Shown: positions 1 through 4,992 of the stretch, piece after piece | How positions within the stretch are numbered: position 1 is the stretch's first letter | Layout: every line of letters starts with the position of its first letter | From: Desulfomicrobium sp. | GTDB lineage: Bacteria > Desulfobacterota > Desulfovibrionia > Desulfovibrionales > Desulfomicrobiaceae | Direction of reading: 5' to 3' | Length of the DNA: 5,302 nucleotides | NCBI GenBank assembly: GCA_003542385.1 | Contig: DPKT01000133.1 | Span: 1 to 5,302 of the forward strand | The notes under the pieces: model-generated | What the model saw: only the letters and a program-made list of their open reading frames with translations | Told to the model about the DNA's origin: nothing | Databases searched by the model: none | Program-made: the position numbers and the translations under genes

Positions 1-1232
1 CGGGCGGCGTCGTGGCCCCGGGCGTGGCCAAGGCCGAGCCCAGGCCCTATGCGGCGCGGGTCATCAATTTCTCCCCGACCAAGGCCACGAAGCTCCTGGG
101 CGTGGACATGGCCCCCGGCTTCTGCCGCGAAACACTGGCGAGCCTTGGCTGCGTCATCGCCGACGGCGAACCGTGGCAGGTCACGGCCCCGTCCTTCCGC
201 CTGGACCTTGAGCGCGAGGTGGACCTCATCGAGGAGGTGGCCCGCGTCTACGGCATGGACCGCATCGAGGCCGTGCTGCCCACGGTCAAGAAGAGCCTCC
301 AGGACCTGGACAAGGTCGACCCGACGTTTGCCTTCCTGAACCAGGTCAAGGAGTGGGGGCGCGGCATCGGTCTGGCCGAGGTCGTCAACTACAGCTTCGT
401 CGGCACCGCCGACCTGGACCGCTGCGGCCTGCCGGCCGAAGGGCGCGTGCACATCTTCAACCCTCTGAGCGAGGAGATGAACGTCCTGCGCACGGAACTG
501 GCCCCGGGGCTGCTGGGCTCCCTGCGCCAGAACATGAGCCAGGACAACACGCGCATCCGCATCTTCGAGGTGGCCCACACGTTCGTCCAGGACCCGACCA
601 GCGACACCCTGACCCGCGAGAACAACCGCCTGGCCATCCTTCTGCACGGAGGGCGCTTCCCGGCCCGTTACCCGTATCCCGATGGAAGCCAGGGTTATGA
701 GGACGTGAAGGGGCTGGTGGAGCACCTGCTCATGAGTCTTGGCGTGGGCGCGGCCGCATTCGAGCGCGGTGGCGAGCACCCCTATCTGGCGCCGGAGGTT
801 CTGGTTTGGGCGGGTGAGACGACCGTCGGTCGGGTCGGCCGCATACGTGAGGACCTGGCCGACGCCTACCAGGCCAGAGGCGAGGTCTGGTACGCGGACC
901 TGGACCTCGACCTGCTCATGGGCCTGCGCCACGGCGCCAAGTTCCAGGCCATCCCGCGCTTCCCGGTCGTGCGTCGGGACATGACCCTCGTCGCGGCGCC
1001 GGGCCTTGCAATCGGCGCTGTAGTTGATACGGTCAAGGCAATGAACGAGCCTCTCCTCGAGGACGTCTACCTCGTGGACATCTTCACTCCCGAGGGGACC
1101 GAGGAGCGCAACCTGTCCTATCGTTTCGTCTTTCGCCACCCGGAGCGGACGCTGAAGGACAAGGAAGTGGAGAAGATCAACCAACGCATCGGCCAGCATC
1201 TGGTCGCAAAGCTGCCTGTCCGCTTTTCCTGA
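1..1232 (+). CDS. pheT: Phenylalanyl-tRNA synthetase beta subunit, C-terminal half (5' end outside window)
   Basis: This is the beta chain of the cytoplasmic alpha2-beta2 enzyme that charges tRNA-Phe with phenylalanine. The frame is open from the first full codon at nt 3, so the GTG at 12 is not a real start. The 409 visible residues are about half of the roughly 800 usual for bacterial PheT. Domains in order, counted from nt 3: the end of the B3/B4 region; a B5 DNA-binding-like domain (about 18-93) with the typical LLG near its start and the hallmark DLIEEVARVYG; the catalytic-like core (about 105-305), including NPLSEEMNVLRTEL and the FEVAHTF strand; and the C-terminal FDX-ACB anticodon-binding domain (about 315-409) with RFPVVRRDMTLV and the late RTLKDKEV motif. 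Stop TGA is at 1230-1232. No frameshift or truncation is seen within the visible part. pheS would be expected just upstream. Identity is close to certain. Confidence 0.97.
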   Translation, partial: GGVVAPGVAKAEPRPYAARVINFSPTKATKLLGVDMAPGFCRETLASLGCVIADGEPWQVTAPSFRLDLEREVDLIEEVARVYGMDRIEAVLPTVKKSLQDLDKVDPTFAFLNQVKEWGRGIGLAEVVNYSFVGTADLDRCGLPAEGRVHIFNPLSEEMNVLRTELAPGLLGSLRQNMSQDNTRIRIFEVAHTFVQDPTSDTLTRENNRLAILLHGGRFPARYPYPDGSQGYEDVKGLVEHLLMSLGVGAAAFERGGEHPYLAPEVLVWAGETTVGRVGRIREDLADAYQARGEVWYADLDLDLLMGLRHGAKFQAIPRFPVVRRDMTLVAAPGLAIGAVVDTVKAMNEPLLEDVYLVDIFTPEGTEERNLSYRFVFRHPERTLKDKEVEKINQRIGQHLVAKLPVRFS

Positions 1233-1246
1233 CAGGCCCTGCGGCC

Positions 1247-1253
1247 AGGAGGG
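1247..1253 (+). promoter_or_regulatory. Ribosome binding site for the MerR-family gene
   Basis: A perfect AGGAGG core (extended by one G) lies in the 24-nt gap after pheT and ends 4 nt before the GTG at 1257. The spacing is short. No ATG, GTG or TTG in this frame lies between the Shine-Dalgarno and the conserved helix-turn-helix, so this site supports GTG 1257 as the start. Confidence 0.75.
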
Positions 1254-1256
1254 AAC

Positions 1257-1583
1257 GTGCTCAGACCCGTAACGCCCGCCGCGGAAAAACGCCTGCGCAT
1301 CGGCCAGGTCGCCAGACAGCTTGGCGTCGAGCCCTATGTGCTGCGCTTCTGGGAGGAGGAGTTCCCCCAGCTCCAGGCCGCCCGCACGACCAAGGGCCAA
1401 CGGTACTACACCGAGGAGCATGTCCGCCTGCTGGAGAAGATCCGCCATCTGCTCTACGTCGAGAAGCTGACCATCAAGGGCGCACGGCAGAAGCTGGAGG
1501 GCGCGGAGGCGGTTCATGTCCCGTTGGAGGCCATCCGGCGCGAGCTGGAGGATATCCGGCACCTGCTCACCCGCAAACCCTGA
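1257..1583 (+). CDS. MerR-family DNA-binding regulator, small (108 aa)
   Basis: The protein has a MerR-type winged helix: helix-turn-helix at about residues 14-32 (RIGQVARQLGV, then YVLRFWEEEFPQL) and wing at about 38-50 ending in GQRYYTEEHV. A second helical pair (about 53-80) contains the TIKGARQKL typical of the family. A short helix follows at 88-104, presumably for dimerisation. There is no long C-terminal effector domain and no cysteine at all, so metal sensing of the MerR/CueR kind is unlikely. It starts at GTG behind a strong Shine-Dalgarno, 24 nt after pheT, so it is probably co-transcribed with it. In several Proteobacteria a MerR-like gene sits in this neighbourhood, often after ihfA; ihfA is absent here. 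Its target and inducer cannot be told from the sequence. It belongs to the class annotated only as MerR-family regulator. Confidence 0.9.
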   Translation: MLRPVTPAAEKRLRIGQVARQLGVEPYVLRFWEEEFPQLQAARTTKGQRYYTEEHVRLLEKIRHLLYVEKLTIKGARQKLEGAEAVHVPLEAIRRELEDIRHLLTRKP

Positions 1584-1607
1584 CCTGAAAAAGGTCGGGG
1601 TTTTTTT
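1575..1607 (+). terminator. Intrinsic terminator of the pheT-merR unit
   Basis: A long hairpin forms from left arm 1575-1586 and right arm 1592-1603 around the 5-nt loop GAAAA. The core is ten pairs (1577-1586 with 1592-1601), all Watson-Crick except one T-G pair, and A-T pairs extend it by two. The right arm runs into seven consecutive T (1601-1607). The MerR stop codon TGA (1581-1583) lies inside the left arm, so a ribosome reaching the stop would cover part of the stem. This marks a clear transcript boundary before the PilZ cluster. Confidence 0.9.
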
Positions 1608-1632
1608 CGATGGTGCGCATTGCTTCCGGCGC

Positions 1633-1661
1633 TTTACACGCTGCTGTTCAGACCGTAGCAT
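1633..1661 (+). promoter_or_regulatory. Candidate sigma-70 promoter for the PilZ-ATPase-HDOD cluster
   Basis: A -35-like TTTACA (1633-1638, 5 of 6 to consensus) is followed after exactly 17 nt by a -10-like TAGCAT (1656-1661, 4 of 6). It lies just downstream of the terminator and would give a leader of nearly 60 nt before the ATG at 1726. The surrounding DNA is otherwise GC-rich. The prediction rests only on motif match and position. Confidence 0.5.
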
Positions 1662-1725
1662 GTCCGTATGCCGCATTTAGACCGGGCGGCCGGGTTGACT
1701 GAGAAGACGGAAACAAGGGGAGGCC

Positions 1726-2196
1726 ATGGACAAAGTATATGCCGACAAGCAGGGGAAGGCTGTGTTCCAGTGTCCGGAATGCGGTTTCAAAACGGCTTTC
1801 GACGCATCCGGCTACCGGGAGAAGGACAGCCGCATCAAGATCAAGTGCCGCTGCGGCGTAAGCGTTCCCGTTCTCATCGAATTCCGTGAATATTACCGGC
1901 GGCCGGTTTCCCTGGCCGGCTGGTGTCATGTGCACAGGACCGAGGATCTTCTTGAGATCCGGGTCAACGACCTGTCCATGAGCGGTCTTTCCTTTGCCAT
2001 TGAATCGGGCACCGGCGCCGAGCCTCCTGTGCTCGAAGTCGGGGATATCCTGACACTGCAGTTCCGTCTGGACCGTCCTCCCCATGATCTGATCCAGAGG
2101 CGGGGGGAGGTGCGCAACATCCGGGAGAACGCCGTCGGAGTGCGGTTCTCCAAAAGCGAATACGACAAGGAACTTGGCTTCTACCTTTTACGCTGA
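1726..2196 (+). CDS. PilZ-domain protein with N-terminal zinc-ribbon-like Cys motif (156 aa)
   Basis: This is a probable soluble c-di-GMP receptor. Residues 14-44 form a small zinc-ribbon-like segment with Cys16-x2-Cys19 and Cys41-x-Cys43, resembling short metal-binding N-termini but with CxC instead of CxxC in the second pair. The PilZ domain follows (about 52-152). The first nucleotide-binding motif RxxxR is present as Arg54-EYY-Arg58, with Arg59 next to it. The second, D-x-S-x-x-G, is Asp82-L-Ser84-M-S-Gly87. The barrel ends in the usual GVRF strand (about 136-140). No signal peptide or membrane segment is seen. The start ATG is preceded by the purine-rich AAGGGGAGG (1715-1723). It is the first gene after the terminator and candidate promoter, 28 nt ahead of the ATPase gene. 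PilZ proteins commonly act by binding a partner protein, and the adjacent ATPase is the obvious candidate, but this is inference. Confidence 0.9.
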   Translation: MDKVYADKQGKAVFQCPECGFKTAFDASGYREKDSRIKIKCRCGVSVPVLIEFREYYRRPVSLAGWCHVHRTEDLLEIRVNDLSMSGLSFAIESGTGAEPPVLEVGDILTLQFRLDRPPHDLIQRRGEVRNIRENAVGVRFSKSEYDKELGFYLLR

Positions 2197-2224
2197 AACG
2201 CCGGCAATGTGACGGACCACGGAC

Positions 2225-4105
2225 ATGAATCTGGATAACGGCAACGGACAGGCTTTCAACCCCATCGTCTCGCTTCTTGTCCGCGAAGGGTACCTGAGCG
2301 AGCAGCAGGCGGACTACGCGAGACGCGTGGCCTCCAGGCTTCACATGGCCAAGCCTTTGTCCGAAGTGGTGCTCGAGCTCGGCTACGTGACGGACGAGCA
2401 GATGCGCCAGACCATCCGCCGCAACCAGGGCGAGCTGCGCATCGGCGATCTGCTGGGCGGGCTCGGCTATCTCACCGACGAAGAGCTGGACCGCGCCTTG
2501 GCCCTGCAGGCCCAGGAGGGGCGGCAGCAGAAGCTCGGCGACATTCTCATCCAGCACAAATTCCTGGCCGACGACAAGCTGACGGAAATCCTGTCCCTGC
2601 AGCTCGGGCTGCCGGTTCTGGAACTGACGGCCAAGGAGCCCGATCACGGTCTGATAGGGCGCGGGCCGGTGGAGTATTACGAGCAGTACCGCTTCGTACC
2701 CTACGACATGCAGACGGACGGATCCGTCCGTATCGCCTTTGTGGACCCTCTGGACCCGCGCAGCCTGGACGCGGCGCGCGACTATTTCGGCAAGAATATC
2801 GTCGTCTGCATCACCCGCGCCAGCCAACTCGACGAAACACTGGCCAAGCGCAAGGAGGAATTGCGTCTGGGCGCGGCCTCGGACCAGGGGCGCATCAACG
2901 TCGTCGAAGTCGCCAACGCCATCGTGCTGGCGGCCTTCAAGCGCGGAGCCAGCGACATCCACGTCGAGCCCATGTCGGACCGCGTGCGCGTGCGCTTCCG
3001 CGTCGACGGGGTCATGGTCCTTTTCCGTGATTACCCCATCGGCGTGGCCGCATCCCTGGTCAGCCGCTTCAAGATCATGTGCGGCGCCGACATCGCCGAA
3101 AAGCGGCGGCACCAGGACGGCCGGCTCATCTTCAACCACATGGGCGTGCAGATCGACCTGCGCATGTCCTTCTATGTCACGGTCTACGGCGAGCAGATCG
3201 TCATGCGCCTGCTCAAGAGCCAGGAGGAGCTGCTGCCCATGCACGAGCTGGGCATGCTGCCGGGCATGCTGAACCGCTTCATGGAGGAGGCCCTCGACGC
3301 GCCGTCGGGCGTGATCATGGTCACCGGCCCCACGGGTTCGGGCAAGTCGACGACGGTCTACAGCTGCATCAACTACCTGAATCGCCCCGACGTGAGCATC
3401 ATCACGGCCGAGGACCCGGTGGAGTACAAGGTGCGCGGCATCGGCCAGTGCTCCATCATGCCCTCCATCGGCCTGACCTTCGAGGAAACCCTCAAGCACA
3501 TCGTCCGTCAGGACCCGGATATCGTGGTCATCGGCGAGGTTCGCGACCATTTCTCGGCCGTCATGTGCATCCAGACCGCCTTGACAGGCCACAAGGTGCT
3601 GACGACCTTCCATACCGAGGACAGCATCGGGGCCCTGGTGCGTCTGCTCGATATGGACATCGAGCCGTTTCTGGTATCCTCCACCTTGTCCTGCATCCTG
3701 TCGCAGCGCCTTGTGCGCAAGATCTGTCCGCACTGCGCCGTGCCCTACCAGCCCGATTTGAGCCAGTTGAGACGGATGGGCTGCACCTATGGCGACCTGG
3801 CCGGGGCGGAGTTCCGCAAGGGCCGGGGGTGCGCCGCATGTCGGCACAGCGGCTACAAGGGCCGGCTCGCCGTCTACGAAATGCTCATCCCCGAAGTTTT
3901 CATCCGCGATGCGGTCCTGCAGCGCAAAACGACCCACGAACTCCGGGAGATCAGTCTGGAGAAGGCCGGCCTGGTCTCGCTGCTCGAAGACGGGATCACC
4001 AAGGCCGCCCTCGGAATCACCACCGTGGATGAAATTCTGCGGACCTTGCCGCGCGTGCATAAGCCTCGTCCCCTGGTCGAGCTGCGCCGCATACTCGGAG
4101 CGTAG
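2225..4105 (+). CDS. GspE/PilB/MshE-type secretion or pilus assembly ATPase with MshEN-like N-terminus (626 aa)
   Basis: This is a cytoplasmic hexameric ATPase of the type II secretion / type IV pilus family. Residues 13-126 hold four MshEN-like repeats, and 131-210 the rest of the N-terminal domain (VPYDMQT, VDPLDPRS). The N2 domain begins near 223, with the signature GASDIHVEP (241-249) and RFRVDG. The motor follows: Walker A GPTGSGKST (368-376), Asp box AEDPVEY (395-401), Walker B DPDIVVIGEVRD (430-441, catalytic Glu438), His box TTFHTEDS (460-467). A zinc-binding tetracysteine motif is complete: Cys501/504 and Cys536/539, the latter before SGYKGR. A 17-residue tail follows the normal end. 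At 626 aa it is longer than most GspE (about 500-570). The only in-frame start after the preceding stop is ATG 2225, with a weak Shine-Dalgarno (GGA at 2214-2216). GspE, PilB and MshE cannot be separated without companion genes, and none is visible here. Retraction ATPases (PilT) are excluded by the N-terminal domain and tetracysteine. Confidence 0.95.
   Translation: MNLDNGNGQAFNPIVSLLVREGYLSEQQADYARRVASRLHMAKPLSEVVLELGYVTDEQMRQTIRRNQGELRIGDLLGGLGYLTDEELDRALALQAQEGRQQKLGDILIQHKFLADDKLTEILSLQLGLPVLELTAKEPDHGLIGRGPVEYYEQYRFVPYDMQTDGSVRIAFVDPLDPRSLDAARDYFGKNIVVCITRASQLDETLAKRKEELRLGAASDQGRINVVEVANAIVLAAFKRGASDIHVEPMSDRVRVRFRVDGVMVLFRDYPIGVAASLVSRFKIMCGADIAEKRRHQDGRLIFNHMGVQIDLRMSFYVTVYGEQIVMRLLKSQEELLPMHELGMLPGMLNRFMEEALDAPSGVIMVTGPTGSGKSTTVYSCINYLNRPDVSIITAEDPVEYKVRGIGQCSIMPSIGLTFEETLKHIVRQDPDIVVIGEVRDHFSAVMCIQTALTGHKVLTTFHTEDSIGALVRLLDMDIEPFLVSSTLSCILSQRLVRKICPHCAVPYQPDLSQLRRMGCTYGDLAGAEFRKGRGCAACRHSGYKGRLAVYEMLIPEVFIRDAVLQRKTTHELREISLEKAGLVSLLEDGITKAALGITTVDEILRTLPRVHKPRPLVELRRILGA
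2261..2602 (+). repeat. Four tandem MshEN-like half-motifs encoded in the ATPase N-terminus
   Basis: The MshE c-di-GMP-binding motif is a 24-residue pattern of the form R/K-LG-x2-hh-x2-G-hh-x4-L-x3-L-x2-Q. Copy 3 (residues 72-95, nt 2438-2509) starts RIGDLL, has GYL at positions 10-12 and ends in Gln: a near-perfect match. Copy 4 (103-126, nt 2531-2602) starts KLGDILI and ends in Gln, but has Lys112 in place of the central Gly. Copies 1 (13-36, nt 2261-2332) and 2 (44-67, nt 2354-2425) keep the GYL/GYV core and hydrophobic pattern but lack the leading R/K-LG. Spacing between equivalent residues is 31, 28 and 31. The repeats are visible at protein level only. Confidence 0.7.
4097..4100 (+). 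promoter_or_regulatory. Ribosome binding site of the HDOD gene, inside the ATPase gene
   Basis: GGAG lies in the last codons of the ATPase gene, 5 nt before ATG 4106. Since the ATPase stop TAG (4103-4105) directly abuts that ATG, terminating ribosomes would sit on this site, so translational coupling is likely. It supports ATG 4106 as the HDOD start. Confidence 0.65.
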
Positions 4106-4951
4106 ATGTTCGAAATAGCCTCCATCCACGACCGCGTCCGGGAATTCCTGGAAGAGCCGGGGAGCGACCTGCCGGTTTTCGACCGCACGGCCCTGCTGGT
4201 TCACCAGGAGGCGGCGCGCCCTGATCCGGACACGGACAAGGTCGTCAGTCTCATCATCCAGGATCAGGTGCTGGTGGCCGAGGTGCTGAAGGTTGCCAAT
4301 TCCTCGTTCTTCCGCGGCATCAAGAAGATAAGCCGCATCCAGGACGCGGTGGTCCGCATCGGCCTGCGGGAGGTGGTCAACTGCGTCATGATGGCCACGC
4401 AGCGCAAGAACTACGCTTCGCGCAACCCCTTCGTGCAGCAGTACACCAGCACCCTCTGGAAGCACTCCGTGGCCTGCGCCTTCGGCGCCCAATGGCTGGC
4501 CAGGCGATGCGGGCACGATGACCTCGCGCCCGAAGCGTTCATCGCCGGGCTCATTCACGACGTGGGGAAGCTCCTGGTGCTCAAGGCCCTGGTCTCCGTC
4601 GGGGAGAAGGACCGGGGCGCCCCCCGCATCACCAGGACGGCGGCAGACGAGTTCGTCGACGCCATGCACCCTGAATGCGGTTGCCTGCTCCTCGAGAAAT
4701 GGAATCTCCCGGAACCGTATTGCATGGTCTGCCGCGACCATCACCGCAAGGACTACGACACTTCGAATACCCTGCTCGTCCTGGTCCGGCTGGCCAACCT
4801 CGTCTGCATGAAGCTCGGCATCGGCCTGCGGCAGGACCGCGACCTGATCCTGGTGACCTGCAACGAAGCCGGCCTGCTGGGCCTGACCGACATTACTTTG
4901 GCCGAACTTGAGATCGCCGTGGAAGACCACGTCGCCAAGGCGGAAATCTAA
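4106..4951 (+). CDS. HDOD-domain protein (281 aa)
   Basis: HDOD proteins are relatives of HD/HD-GYP phosphohydrolases, found in signalling settings and usually thought non-catalytic. The HDOD core spans about residues 21-215. It begins with a DLPVF segment and the hallmark QVLVAEVLKVANSSFF (54-69), followed by IQDAVVRIGLREV (78-90), LWKHSVACA (117-125) and AGLIHDVGKL (147-156). The last conserved block has HPECG (188-192), WNLPEP (199-204) and the pair His212-His213. The GYP motif of c-di-GMP phosphodiesterases is missing: after the His pair the sequence reads RKDYDTSN. No receiver, GGDEF, signal peptide or membrane segment is present. It starts immediately after the ATPase stop codon, with its Shine-Dalgarno inside that gene, so the two are almost surely co-expressed. 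A regulatory or scaffold role in the PilZ/ATPase pathway is inferred from context only. Confidence 0.93.
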   Translation: MFEIASIHDRVREFLEEPGSDLPVFDRTALLVHQEAARPDPDTDKVVSLIIQDQVLVAEVLKVANSSFFRGIKKISRIQDAVVRIGLREVVNCVMMATQRKNYASRNPFVQQYTSTLWKHSVACAFGAQWLARRCGHDDLAPEAFIAGLIHDVGKLLVLKALVSVGEKDRGAPRITRTAADEFVDAMHPECGCLLLEKWNLPEPYCMVCRDHHRKDYDTSNTLLVLVRLANLVCMKLGIGLRQDRDLILVTCNEAGLLGLTDITLAELEIAVEDHVAKAEI

Positions 4952-4967
4952 CAACCAATCTTCATCC

Positions 4968-4983
4968 GTCTCAAAGAGGAGAC
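4968..4983 (+). promoter_or_regulatory. Aminotransferase ribosome binding site within a small hairpin
   Basis: The Shine-Dalgarno AGGAG (4977-4981) lies 11 nt before ATG 4993, a rather long spacing. It overlaps a perfect 5-bp inverted repeat, GTCTC (4968-4972) and GAGAC (4979-4983), with a 6-nt loop. No T-run follows, so this is not an intrinsic terminator. The hairpin is short and of modest strength. Confidence 0.4.
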
Positions 4984-4992
4984 CCGACGACC

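Noticed and set aside
12..14. GTG at 12 as start of the first gene
   Set aside because: The frame is open upstream to the window edge, and the product begins at the end of the PheT B3/B4 region, so the gene is cut by the window.
1611..1625. A sigma-54-like TGG...TTGC element upstream of the PilZ gene
   Set aside because: The GG (1612-1613) and GC (1622-1623) are separated by 8 nt where 10 are needed. A second pair with correct spacing (1628-1629 and 1640-1641) lacks the TT of the -12 element.
1695..1700. TTGACT as a -35 box
   Set aside because: The matching -10 position falls on the G-rich ribosome binding site and has no TATAAT-like sequence.
1662..1725. A c-di-GMP riboswitch in the PilZ leader, attractive given the genes downstream
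   Set aside because: The leader is only about 60 nt, and I see none of the conserved GEMM-I or GEMM-II core sequences.
1608..1725. A tRNA gene in the intergenic region, as sometimes found after this MerR gene in other Proteobacteria
   Set aside because: No T-loop GTTCRANNC or cloverleaf arms are visible in the 118 nt.
2739..4032. Several plus-strand open frames of 80-320 codons inside the ATPase gene
   Set aside because: They are overlapping shadows with Arg/Ala/Pro/Ser-rich composition typical of off-frame GC-rich DNA, with no domain signatures.
1964..4954. A 996-codon open frame on the minus strand across the PilZ end, the ATPase and the HDOD gene
   Set aside because: It is in exact codon register with the ATPase and HDOD genes, which share one frame because TAG is followed directly by ATG. 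In that register an antisense stop needs a sense TTA, CTA or TCA codon, all rare in this GC-rich DNA. The antisense protein has skewed His/Asp/Gln/Val-rich composition and no recognisable domain, while the sense genes have full domain signatures.
4952..4992. An intrinsic terminator between the HDOD gene and the aminotransferase
   Set aside because: The only hairpin is 5 bp and is not followed by a T-run.
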